Assembly (NCBI GenBank): GCA_028275425.1
Contig: JAPWUT010000023.1
Coordinates: forward strand, 1-13,895
Direction: 5' to 3'
Origin: Anaerolineae bacterium
GTDB taxonomy: Bacteria; Chloroflexota; Anaerolineae; SpSt-600
DNA length: 13,895 bases
Shown one piece after another: positions 1-6,474 of this stretch. The position numbers were made by a program, and so were the translations under genes. The notes under the pieces are model-generated. The model saw only the letters and a program-made list of their open reading frames with translations. It ran no database searches and was not told the origin of the DNA. The first letter of the stretch is position 1, and every line of letters begins with the position of its first letter.

Positions 1-1685
1 GGGTTAAAGTCCCCGGCTTTGAATGGCTCCGTTCCTACGTTGCTGCTCCCATCCAGTTCGGTGGCGAGACCATTGGGTTCCTGTGCGTGGATGGAACCCG
101 CCCCGGCCAGTTTACCCCGGAAGATGCCCGGCGTCTTGAAGCCTTCGCCTCAGCAGCGGCCGTGGCTATGTATAACGCTCGCCTGACCTCTGAACTCCGC
201 TTGTTAGGCGAAGAATGGGAATTGACCTTCAATGCCGTATCCGATGCTATTTTCGTGGCCGATAAAGATTTGACGATTTTGAGGGCTAACAAGGCTACCG
301 CCCAGCTCTTAGGCTTCTCTTCCCCCGAGGAGCTAAGGGGCTTGAAATGCTACTCCCTCGTCCATGGCACAAGTGCTCCTCCGCATTGCCCCTTTAGCAG
401 AATGCTAACCACCCGAAAGCCCGTGGTGGAGGAAATTGAAGAACCTTACCTCAAGCGGGTCCTATCCATTGGCCTTTTCCCAATCTTTGACCAGCAAGGC
501 GATATTGCTGGTTTTGTCCATACCATAAGGGATGTAACGGCTGAGAGGGAGTTGAGGGAACGGCTCTTCCAGGCCGAGAAACTCGCCTCCATCGGTGAGC
601 TAATTTCCGGGGTAGCTCATGAGCTGAATAATCCCCTCACCTCAGTCCTGGTGCATGCTCAACTTCTGAGCATGGATTCTTCAATGCCAGAAAGGGCCAG
701 GGAAAGCTTAAAATGGATAGAAGAGGAGGCCCGTAGGGCGGCCGGAATCGTCCAGAACCTGCTGGACTTCGTCCGCAGGCGCCCTCCTAAGAGGGAGAGC
801 GTTGACATAAATGAAATCGTCCGCAAGTCCTTGGCCCTCAGAGCTTACGAGATGAAAGTGGAAAACGTAAAAGTCAAGGAGGAGCTTTCCCCCTCCCTAC
901 CCTCTACATCAGCGGACCCGCAGCAGCTTCAGCAAGTTTTCTTGAACATAATCATAAATGCCGAGCAGGCGATGTATGAAGCCCACGGGGGTGGGACTCT
1001 AACCGTAAGGACTTCCCTCACCCCTGAAAATTTCATCCGGATTGAATTCTGCGATGATGGTCCTGGCATCCCGAAGGAGCACATGTCCCGCATCTTTGAC
1101 CCCTTCTTCACCACCAAGGAGAAGGGGACGGGTATGGGGCTTGCCATCGCCTACAATCTGGTCAAAGAGCATGGAGGGAGGATTTGGGCCCGCAACAATA
1201 CTCCTGAGCCTGGGGTTACCTTCTTCGTAGAGATACCGGTAGCGGCTGGGGAGGAGGCGAAGTGGGCCGAGGAACTCCTTAAGGAGCTGGAGGGAAAACT
1301 TCCCTCGGCCAAAGTCCTGGTAGTGGAAGATGAAGTGGCTATAACCAATGTGCTTAGGACCATACTGGCCCAGGAGGGGATGGAGGTTAAGGTGGCGGGG
1401 GATGGAGAGCAAGCTTTGCGGATTTTGGAAGGGGAGGACTTTGACCTTGTGATTTCGGACGTGCGTTTGCCCCGCCTCAGCGGGATTGCCCTTTACGAGA
1501 AAGTTAAGGCCTCCAAGCCGCACCTTGCCAACCGCTTCATCTTCATAACTGGCGACGTTCTTACCCCGGCCACTGAGGCTTTCCTCCATTCCACCAGCTC
1601 ACCCTATCTAACCAAGCCCTTCAGCGTAAACCAGCTTAGAGAGAAGATAAAAGAAGCCCTCAAAACACGTTCACCAACCCCCTAA
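1..1685 (+). CDS. Hybrid sensor histidine kinase (GAF-PAS-HisKA-HATPase-REC), 5' end missing
   Basis: The reading frame is open from base 3 to the TAA at 1683-1685, so the gene begins left of the window. The GTG at 87 lies inside a GAF domain and is not a plausible start. Numbering from that GTG: end of a GAF domain (to about 33), PAS domain (about 42-158), HisKA with the phospho-accepting His178 in an H-E-L-N-N-P box, HATPase_c (about 270-382) with N, G1 (D-D-G-P-G-I-P), F and G2 (G-T-G-M-G-L) boxes, then a receiver domain (about 408-525) with phospho-acceptor Asp458. No membrane segment is visible, so the seen part is cytosolic. It should autophosphorylate on His178 and pass phosphate to its own receiver. 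No DNA-binding output and no partner regulator is visible, so the signal and target are unknown. The PAS domain carries an unusual Cys/His motif (Cys88, His93, Cys101). The gene converges on fba across a repeat array. Confidence 0.93.
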   Translation, partial: VKVPGFEWLRSYVAAPIQFGGETIGFLCVDGTRPGQFTPEDARRLEAFASAAAVAMYNARLTSELRLLGEEWELTFNAVSDAIFVADKDLTILRANKATAQLLGFSSPEELRGLKCYSLVHGTSAPPHCPFSRMLTTRKPVVEEIEEPYLKRVLSIGLFPIFDQQGDIAGFVHTIRDVTAERELRERLFQAEKLASIGELISGVAHELNNPLTSVLVHAQLLSMDSSMPERARESLKWIEEEARRAAGIVQNLLDFVRRRPPKRESVDINEIVRKSLALRAYEMKVENVKVKEELSPSLPSTSADPQQLQQVFLNIIINAEQAMYEAHGGGTLTVRTSLTPENFIRIEFCDDGPGIPKEHMSRIFDPFFTTKEKGTGMGLAIAYNLVKEHGGRIWARNNTPEPGVTFFVEIPVAAGEEAKWAEELLKELEGKLPSAKVLVVEDEVAITNVLRTILAQEGMEVKVAGDGEQALRILEGEDFDLVISDVRLPRLSGIALYEKVKASKPHLANRFIFITGDVLTPATEAFLHSTSSPYLTKPFSVNQLREKIKEALKTRSPTP

Positions 1686-1725
1686 CCCCTGCAGCCCCCT
1701 CCCAAGGGGCGTGGTGATGTGCCCT

Positions 1726-1816
1726 TCAGACCTAACCCCCTGACCATCTTCCCTCGCAGGGAAGGGGAAATTTTGGCGGGGTTCTCCCCTTCACCTCAGG
1801 GAGGGGCCGGGGAGAG
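1726..1816. repeat. G/C-rich palindromic intergenic element (REP-like)
   Basis: Between the kinase stop and the first array unit lies a C-rich then G-rich block. It contains a perfect 7-bp hairpin at 1748-1764 (CTTCCCT, loop CGC, AGGGAAG). A second pair of arms, CTCCCC at 1784-1789 and GGGGAG at 1809-1814, encloses further C-rich/G-rich pairing. Its style resembles the short palindromic repeats scattered between genes in many Chloroflexota and cyanobacterial genomes; that resemblance is from memory. It has no U-tract, so it is not a typical intrinsic terminator, although it could slow transcription leaving the kinase gene. The stretch 1686-1725 shows only a weak 5-bp C/G pairing and nothing else. 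Confidence 0.5.
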
Positions 1817-1923
1817 GCAAACCCCGCCACGAGTGGGACCCAAAACCCTGGCAAACCCTCAGCCCACGGGGGTGGGCAATGGGGGGTCCAGGGGGGCAAG
1901 GCCCCCATGGTGGGGGTTGTGGG

Positions 1924-2046
1924 GTGTGCCCCGTTCACGCCGACTGAAGTCAGCCTCTTTGAAAAGGGTCGGCCTTCGCCGACCCTGATTAAAGCGGGGG
2001 TGGAGGGGGCTTCGCCCCCTCCCAGGGGGCTTGGGGGATGTGCCCC
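1924..2046 (+). repeat. Second repeat element (type B) inserted in an array A unit
   Basis: This block interrupts the first array unit. Its left part, 1924-1996, is identical over 73 bp to the reverse complement of 5137-5209. It contains GACTGAAGTC and a perfect hairpin GGGTCGGC-CTTC-GCCGACCC (1967-1986). The right part has GGAGGGGGC-TTC-GCCCCCTCC and a GGGGG/CCCCC pair and recurs, reversed and diverged, at 5344-5403. In both arrays the element sits next to the GTGTGCCCC point of the unit, which suggests insertion at or recombination through the G-rich hairpin. It encodes nothing recognisable. Confidence 0.8.
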
Positions 2047-2461
2047 CAAAATTTTCAAAGAAGGGGCGAGTTGCCAACTTTTGCACACCCGCCACGAGTG
2101 GGACCCAGAACACCGGCGAACCCTCAGCCCACGGGGGTGGGCAAACGGGGGGTCCAGGGGGGCGAAGCCCCCATGGCGGGGGGTTGTGGGGGGTGTCCCC
2201 CCACGAAACCAAAAGAGGGGGCGAGTAGCCAGCATTAGCAACCCCGCCACGAGTGGGACCCAAAACGCTGGCAAACCCTCAGCTCACGAGGGTGGGCAAA
2301 CGGGGGGTCCAGGGGGCGAAGCCCCCATGGCGGGGGGTTGTGGGGGGTGTCCCCACACAAACCCAAAAGAGGGGGCGAGTAGCCCACATTAACAACCCCG
2401 CCGCGAGTGGGACCCAGAACGCCGGCGAACCCAAAGCCAACGGGGGTGGGAAAACGGGGGC

Positions 2462-2482
2462 CCAGGGGGCGAAGCCCCCTGG
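2462..2482. terminator. Candidate bidirectional hairpin at the end of array A
   Basis: A perfect 9-bp stem (CCAGGGGGC, loop GAA, GCCCCCTGG) lies about 60 bp downstream of the fba stop. It is the last hairpin of the truncated fourth repeat unit. It could end or stabilise the pfk-fba transcript, or act on read-through from the kinase. There is no U-tract on either strand, so the terminator reading is weak. Nothing else is visible in 2483-2543. Confidence 0.3.
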
Positions 2483-2543
2483 CCCTGGCAGCCGCTAAAT
2501 CAATTTCCTCACCTCACCCACCTCGGCGGCTTGCATCGCATTT

Positions 2544-3464
2544 TTACTCCGGAGTGCCAGGCTTTACGACCCCAAAAACTTTGCGCGGGCTTACAAAACC
2601 ACCAGCTGAATCTATCCGCCCCGCACTCCCAAAAAGCCTTATCTTCTCTCGGACCGCTTCCTTAACGTATTCCCGACTTATAGCCAAAACCTTGCGGGGG
2701 TCAACCTCGTCAGGCATCTTCTCAAGCCCTTCCCTGAGACCACGCATGAAGGCCTGGTTCAAGTAAGTGGCCACGTTTATCTTGCTTATCCCGTTCTCTA
2801 TAGCCTCCAAAAGGCTCTCATTTTTGACCCCCGATGAGCCATGCAGGACCAATGGTACGTTGACTTTCTTCCGGATGGCCTTGAGCCGGTCAATATCCAG
2901 CGTGGCTTCTTGAGACCTCATCGCATGGATTGAGCCTATGGCTACCGCCAGAGAGTCTGCCCCCGTAAGCTTGATGAATTCGGCAGCTTGGTCGGGGTCA
3001 GTCATGGCCCTCTCTACATCCTCAGGCGTGACTTTATCGGTTATCTGGAGGACTTGGCCCAGCTCGGCTTCAACGGGAATTCCTACAGCATGGGCTACCT
3101 CGCAGATTTTGCGGGTTATGGCTACGTTTTCCTCAAATGGGAGCTTGGAGCCATCAAACATTAGCGAGGTGAAGCCAGCCCTGAGGCAAAGTATGTTCTG
3201 CTCAAAGCTTGTGCCGTGGTCCAAGTGCAGCACTACGGGTATATCCACTTGCGATGCTATTATTTTCACCATGCCGGCAGCCATCTCAAGGCCTGCATAG
3301 CGGATAGCCCCTTGGCTCACTTGAAGTATAACAGGGGCCCTCTCTTCCTGAGCCGCTTCCACTATGGCCTGGATTTGCTCCATGTTGTTGGCGTTGAAAG
3401 CTCCGATTGCATAATGCTCTTCAAAAGCCCTTTGAAGTATCTCTTTGCTGGTCACTAACGGCAT
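2544..3464 (-). CDS. fba: Class II fructose-bisphosphate aldolase
   Basis: This 306-residue protein belongs to the zinc-dependent class II aldolase family, which reversibly cleaves fructose 1,6-bisphosphate into dihydroxyacetone phosphate and glyceraldehyde 3-phosphate in the cytosol. Length is normal. Visible family features: catalytic Asp82 and zinc ligand His83 (LHLDHGT), Glu134 (VEAELG), zinc ligands His180 (AIGSIH) and His208 (LVLHGSSG), and the phosphate-binding segment around KINVAT (228-233). The HGSSG and NVAT segments also occur in the tagatose-bisphosphate aldolase branch, so substrate cannot be fixed from sequence alone; the adjacent phosphofructokinase favours fructose bisphosphate. 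The loop after His180 (AMRSQ) lacks the usual HGxYK pattern. The ATG follows AAAGGAGG at 3470-3477, which overlaps the TAA of the upstream kinase gene, so translation is probably coupled. Confidence 0.93.
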   Translation of the reverse strand: MPLVTSKEILQRAFEEHYAIGAFNANNMEQIQAIVEAAQEERAPVILQVSQGAIRYAGLEMAAGMVKIIASQVDIPVVLHLDHGTSFEQNILCLRAGFTSLMFDGSKLPFEENVAITRKICEVAHAVGIPVEAELGQVLQITDKVTPEDVERAMTDPDQAAEFIKLTGADSLAVAIGSIHAMRSQEATLDIDRLKAIRKKVNVPLVLHGSSGVKNESLLEAIENGISKINVATYLNQAFMRGLREGLEKMPDEVDPRKVLAISREYVKEAVREKIRLFGSAGRIDSAGGFVSPRKVFGVVKPGTPE

Positions 3465-3475
3465 AGTTTCCTCCT

Positions 3476-4684
3476 TTAGAGCAATTTCTTTGGCACCCTT
3501 ATCCCCCTCAGCCTGGCATAAGGAGGCAAAGCCCCTCCGATGAGGGGGCGAGCGTATTCTATGAAAGCTTCGGTCACAAAGTTGCCCTCTTCGTTTATGA
3601 AATCATCGGGAAGGTAGCGTTCCACATTGGCCACTTTTTCCAGCTCCACAAGGCCGGTAGTGGAGCGATAAACGGAGCCAGGTTCTCGGATTAAGGTGAC
3701 CATTTTCCCAGTTTCTCCGGCCAAAGCTGCTATTACTGCCGCCTTCCCCACCTCATAAGCTTCTTCTCGGTCTACTTCTGAAACCGCCAGGGAGAAGGAG
3801 CGGTAGAGGTAATTGGGTTTATCTATGCGGGTGCTCAGGCCTAATTCAGCTTTTATGATGGAAGCTGCGGCATCGGAAGCACCTCCCTTAAGCACGTGGC
3901 CGAAGGCATCAACCTCTTTGGGGGCAAACTCTCCCCCAAACGGTTCACCCCTTTCGTTTACCACCCCTTCGCTTAAAGCGATGACTACATAGCCATAGCG
4001 TCGGTAAGCCTCTTCCACGTCCCCCAAGAGCTTATCTTTGGATAGTGGTCTTTCAGGGACGTAGATGAGGTGAGGGGGGTCATCTTCCTGTTCTTTGGCT
4101 AAAGCTGCCGCTCCGGCAAGCCAGCCCGCATTCCTCCCCATGATTTCCACAATTTTAACCGGACTATTCACCCTCATAGCCCTGGTATCCCATCCTGAAT
4201 CCCTCACAGCCATGGCCACAAAACGAGCCGCACTTCCATAGCCGGGGCAGTGGTCGGTGTAGGCAAGGTCGTTGTCAATGGTCTTGGGTATGCCGATGAC
4301 TCGGAGCTCGTAGCCTGTTTCTTTAGCCAAGGAATCAAGCTTCATAGCTGTGTCCATGGAATCGTTCCCGCCTATGTAGAAGAAGTAGCGGATATTGTGA
4401 GCTTTGAAGACCTGGAGGATGCGTTCGTAATCTCCTTCTTTCACTTTGTACCTTATGCTTCCCAAGGCAGCTCCTGGAGTTCGGCGCAATCCTTCCAGGA
4501 CCTCAGCCGGCTCTTGGCCCAAGTCAACGAATTCTTCCTCCAGCACGCCCTTTATGCCGTTTATTGCCCCGTAAACGGCCTCTATTTCCGAATGTCTGAG
4601 GGCTTCTTGGACGACTCCCACTAATGAGCTGTTGATTACAGCTGTAGGCCCTCCTGATTGTCCTACCACTGCTTTTCCTTTCAT
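3476..4684 (-). CDS. 6-phosphofructokinase, probably pyrophosphate-dependent
   Basis: This 402-residue protein is in the phosphofructokinase A family and phosphorylates fructose 6-phosphate to fructose 1,6-bisphosphate. N-terminal glycine-rich loop GQSGGPT (8-14); phosphoryl-donor motif GGNDS (105-109); catalytic PKTIDND (133-139) with base Asp137; fructose-6-phosphate motif MGRNAGW (182-188). In this family an Asp after the GG-x position (Asp108, Gly104 in E. coli PfkA) and a Lys before TID (Lys134, Gly124 in E. coli) mark PPi users, because the Asp blocks ATP binding. Both are present, so reversible PPi-dependent activity is inferred. Asn107 replaces the usual metal-binding Asp. ATG at 4684 has AAGGAGGG at 4692-4699, 7 nt away. 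First gene of an operon with fba, 11 bp downstream. Confidence 0.92.
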   Translation of the reverse strand: MKGKAVVGQSGGPTAVINSSLVGVVQEALRHSEIEAVYGAINGIKGVLEEEFVDLGQEPAEVLEGLRRTPGAALGSIRYKVKEGDYERILQVFKAHNIRYFFYIGGNDSMDTAMKLDSLAKETGYELRVIGIPKTIDNDLAYTDHCPGYGSAARFVAMAVRDSGWDTRAMRVNSPVKIVEIMGRNAGWLAGAAALAKEQEDDPPHLIYVPERPLSKDKLLGDVEEAYRRYGYVVIALSEGVVNERGEPFGGEFAPKEVDAFGHVLKGGASDAAASIIKAELGLSTRIDKPNYLYRSFSLAVSEVDREEAYEVGKAAVIAALAGETGKMVTLIREPGSVYRSTTGLVELEKVANVERYLPDDFINEEGNFVTEAFIEYARPLIGGALPPYARLRGIRVPKKLL

Positions 4685-4710
4685 GGCCCTACCCTCCTTA
4701 AAAGCGTAAT

Positions 4711-4740
4711 GAGGGGAAGGCCCTCATAGGCCTTCCCCTC
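4711..4740 (-). promoter_or_regulatory. Perfect 12-bp hairpin in the pfk-fba leader
   Basis: GAGGGGAAGGCC (4711-4722) pairs perfectly with GGCCTTCCCCTC (4729-4740) across a 6-nt loop. It lies between the predicted transcription start (about 4754) and the pfk ribosome site (4692-4699), so it would form at the 5' end of the operon mRNA. Only CTTTT follows on the minus strand, so it is not a convincing terminator. A 5' stability element, an attenuator or a protein-binding site are possible; it leaves the ribosome site free. Confidence 0.65.
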
Positions 4741-4760
4741 ACCGTTGAGAGTGCAATTAA

Positions 4761-4789
4761 ATTTTACCGCATGGGGATAAAACCGTCAA
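4761..4789 (-). promoter_or_regulatory. Sigma-70-type promoter for pfk-fba
   Basis: On the minus strand TTGACG (4784-4789) and TAAAAT (4761-4766) are separated by exactly 17 bp, each one mismatch from consensus. Predicted start is near 4754, giving a leader of about 70 nt that contains the hairpin at 4711-4740. It sits just outside the repeat array. Confidence 0.75.
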
Positions 4790-5123
4790 GCATATTTTGG
4801 GGTGCATCCATTTGCCATGGGGGCTATAGGTATTTTCCCCACCCTCGTGGGCTGAGGGTTTGCCAGCGTTTTGGGTCCCACTCGTGGCCCGGTTGCTAAT
4901 GCGGGCTAATCGCCCCCTCTTTTGGTTTCGTGGGGGGGACACCCCCCACAGCCCCCCGCCATGGGGGCTTCGCCCCCCTGGACCCCCCATTTTGCCCACC
5001 CTCGTAGGCTGAGGGCTCGCCAGGGTTTTGGGTCCCACCCGTGGCGGGTTACTAAGAGGGGCTACTCGCCCCCTCTTTTGGTTTCGTGGAGGGACACCCC
5101 CCACAGCCCCCGCCAGGGGGCTT

Positions 5124-5209
5124 AGCCCCCTCCACCCGCTTTAATCAGGGTCGGCGAAGGCCGACCCTTTTCAAAGAGGCTGACTTCAGTCGGCGTGAAC
5201 GGGGCACAC
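5124..5209 (-). repeat. Type-B element, inverted copy
   Basis: The part 5137-5209 is identical over 73 bp to the reverse complement of 1924-1996, including the GGGTCGGC/GCCGACCC hairpin and the GACTTCAGTC palindrome. At its left end the G/C hairpin is retained in the form GGGGGC-TTA-GCCCCC (5116-5130). It again adjoins the G-rich hairpin of the surrounding unit. This block is better conserved than the units around it. Confidence 0.82.
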
Positions 5210-5343
5210 CCCCCGCTATGGGGGCTTCGCCCCCTGGACCCCCGTTTGCCCACCCTCGTGAGCTGAGGGTTTGCCAGCGTATTGGGTCCCACTCGTGGCG
5301 GGGTTGCTAATGCGGGCTACTCGCCCCCTCTTTTAAGGTTCTT

Positions 5344-5403
5344 GGGGGCACATCCCCCAAACCCCCTGGGAGGGGACTGCGCCCCCTCCACCCCCGCTTT
5401 AAT
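5344..5403 (-). repeat. Truncated type-B element (right half only)
   Basis: This stretch matches the reverse complement of about 1987-2046 with several substitutions: GGGGGCACATCCCCC, then CCCCCTGGGAGGGG, then CCCCCTCCACCCCCGCTTTAAT. The match stops at 5403, exactly where the 73-bp conserved half would continue, and unique DNA leading into the M23 promoter follows. It marks the outer edge of array B. Confidence 0.7.
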
Positions 5404-5419
5404 AGCCAGCACGGCGGCT

Positions 5420-5448
5420 TTGTCTTGGAGGTGATAAGGTGCTATAAT
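5420..5448 (+). promoter_or_regulatory. Sigma-70-type promoter for the M23 peptidase gene
   Basis: TTGTCT (5420-5425, 4 of 6 to consensus) is followed after 17 bp by a perfect TATAAT (5443-5448). Predicted start is near 5455, leaving a leader of about 25 nt before GTG 5479. This shows that an upstream TTG at 5425, inside the promoter, cannot be the start codon. Confidence 0.72.
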
Positions 5449-5478
5449 CTTGGACAATGTTCGGAGGAGGGACCGAGG

Positions 5479-6474
5479 GTGAAAGGTAGAAATGGCTTGG
5501 CTTTTCTTATAACGCTGGCGATTGCAGGTATGGTGGCCGCTTCTCAGGTTTGGGAAGGGCCATCCCATTCCAAGCTTTTGACAACTCCTACCTTTACTCC
5601 TACCCCAACCGCTACTTCTACCCCCACTCCAACCCCAAGCCTTACTCCTACTTTAGCCCCCACCGCAACCCCCTCCCCTACGCCCACTTTGACTCCAACT
5701 CCTTTCGCTTTGCCTCAAGCTAAGATTTTGGCCCCGGCACATTTGTGGCTCTCAAGGCCTATCTCGCTAAAGGAAGGGGGATGGGTGAATTTATTGTACC
5801 CCTACGGGACTACCGGAGGAGGGGAGTATCTCATCCACCACGGGATTGATATGGCCGGAAACCCAGATACAAGGGTCCTGGCCGCAGGCGATGGAGAAGT
5901 TGTCGCCGCCGGGGACGATAGCCAGGTCGCTTACGGCCCCACTACCGATTTCTACGGCAATTTGGTCATTGTGAAGCTTGACCAGGATTATAAAGGCCAA
6001 CCGGTGTATTACCTCTACGGCCACCTTTCCAAGGTCCTGGTAGAACCGGGGCAGAAGGTTAAAAGAGGGGAAACAGTTGGGTTCGTGGGGAAAAGCGGCA
6101 TCGCCCTCGGATATCACCTTCACTTTGAGGTGCGAGTTGGAGAAAATTCTTACGCTTCTACCCGGAACCCCCTACTTTGGATGGAGCCTCTCCCAAGGCG
6201 AGGCATAGTGGCCGGAAGAATCTTGGATGCGCAGGGGAAATTCCCTCCAGAAGTGTTGGTAATCCTTGAAGGGAAAGAGAGGTGGGAGAGCTGGACTTAC
6301 CGACTCGGGCAGGGGATAAATTCCGATGATGAGCTTGGGGAGAATTTTGTCTTCGGGGATGTGGAGCCAGGGGAGTATGTGCTGGAAGTGAAGGTTGGAC
6401 CGCACATTTACAAGCGGAAGGTGGTAGTAGAGCCAGGCAAGATTTCCTTCGTGGAAATTAAGGCCATAGATTAG
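5479..6474 (+). CDS. Membrane-anchored M23 (LytM-type) metallopeptidase with Thr-Pro linker
   Basis: Predicted 331-residue protein starting at GTG 5479, preceded by GGAGGAGG at 5463-5470 and a promoter at 5420-5448. Order: short basic N-terminus, one hydrophobic segment (about 6-23) as signal anchor or signal peptide without lipobox, a Thr/Pro-rich linker (about 34-77), an M23 domain (about 110-230), and a C-terminal beta-rich domain (about 240-331) resembling carboxypeptidase-regulatory or Ig-like modules. Zinc ligands His121 and Asp124 (HHGID) and His215 of HLHFEV, with His182 (LYGH) and His213, are all present, so an active zinc endopeptidase is expected outside the cytoplasmic membrane. 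The family cuts peptide cross-links or Gly-rich bonds in cell walls; the target here is unknown. Its last 17 bp overlap the end of the convergent binding-protein gene. Confidence 0.88.
   Translation: MKGRNGLAFLITLAIAGMVAASQVWEGPSHSKLLTTPTFTPTPTATSTPTPTPSLTPTLAPTATPSPTPTLTPTPFALPQAKILAPAHLWLSRPISLKEGGWVNLLYPYGTTGGGEYLIHHGIDMAGNPDTRVLAAGDGEVVAAGDDSQVAYGPTTDFYGNLVIVKLDQDYKGQPVYYLYGHLSKVLVEPGQKVKRGETVGFVGKSGIALGYHLHFEVRVGENSYASTRNPLLWMEPLPRRGIVAGRILDAQGKFPPEVLVILEGKERWESWTYRLGQGINSDDELGENFVFGDVEPGEYVLEVKVGPHIYKRKVVVEPGKISFVEIKAID

Larger units (their letters stand above)
1817..2482 (+). repeat. Repeat array A: four copies of a ~155-bp hairpin-rich unit
   Basis: The landmark CG(C)CACGAGTGGGACCCA recurs with its first G at 1826, 2091, 2246 and 2400 (spacings 265, 155 and 154). 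The 265 spacing is explained by an inserted second element. Full units are 2090-2244 and 2245-2398; the unit from 2399 is cut short at about 2482. Each unit holds up to three hairpins: GCCCAC/GTGGGC with a 4-nt loop, CCAGGGGGC/GCCCCC(A)TGG with a GAA loop, and GTGGGGGG/CCCCCCAC with a TGT loop. The same family recurs in reverse orientation at 4835-5403. Open frames cross the array on both strands, but the spacing is not a multiple of three and the repeated peptide changes frame from copy to copy, so I read it as non-coding. It lies between the 3' ends of two convergent genes. Confidence 0.88.
4835..5403 (-). repeat. Repeat array B: inverted copy of the array A family
   Basis: The reverse complement of the array A landmark (GGGTCCCACTCGTGGC or close variants) begins at 4873, 5030 and 5284 (spacings 157 and 254; the longer one holds a type-B element). 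Read on the minus strand the order is half type B, unit, type B, unit, truncated unit, closely matching array A's unit, type B, unit, unit, truncated unit. The same three hairpins are present in diverged form. The array fills the divergent region between the pfk and M23 peptidase promoters and touches neither. Open frames across it are frame-inconsistent between copies, so no gene is called. The stretch 4790-4834 between promoter and array shows nothing recognisable. Confidence 0.87.

Noticed and set aside
999..1589. 196-residue open frame antisense to the kinase
   Set aside because: It has no ribosome site or recognisable family features and mirrors a well-supported histidine kinase and receiver on the other strand.
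1817..2482. CRISPR-like array
   Set aside because: Whole units are repeated head to tail with no unique spacers of constant length, and no cas gene is nearby.
1719..2498. Several long open frames on both strands across array A encoding Gly/Pro-rich peptides
   Set aside because: They lie wholly in the repeat array; copies are spaced 155, 154 and 265 bp, not multiples of three, so the same repeat is read in different frames. The openness comes from G/C-rich sequence with few stop codons.
4711..4740. Intrinsic terminator
   Set aside because: The hairpin sits between the pfk promoter and ribosome site, has no U-tract on either strand, and no gene on the plus strand ends before it.
4757..5310. 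Open frames across array B on both strands
   Set aside because: Same repeat artefact as array A, and one frame would cover the pfk promoter.
1817..5403. Composite transposon around pfk-fba
   Set aside because: Inverted arrays are present, but there is no transposase frame, no clear target duplication and no defined terminal inverted repeat ends.
5425..5478. Upstream TTG start for the M23 peptidase
   Set aside because: It falls inside the predicted promoter, upstream of the likely transcript start, and would put 18 polar residues before the signal anchor; GTG 5479 has a good ribosome site.
5584..5705. Microsatellite-like Thr-Pro coding tract (also 13556-13660)
   Set aside because: Both tracts are in frame within exported proteins and use varied codons; they are ordinary low-complexity linkers, not separate repeats.
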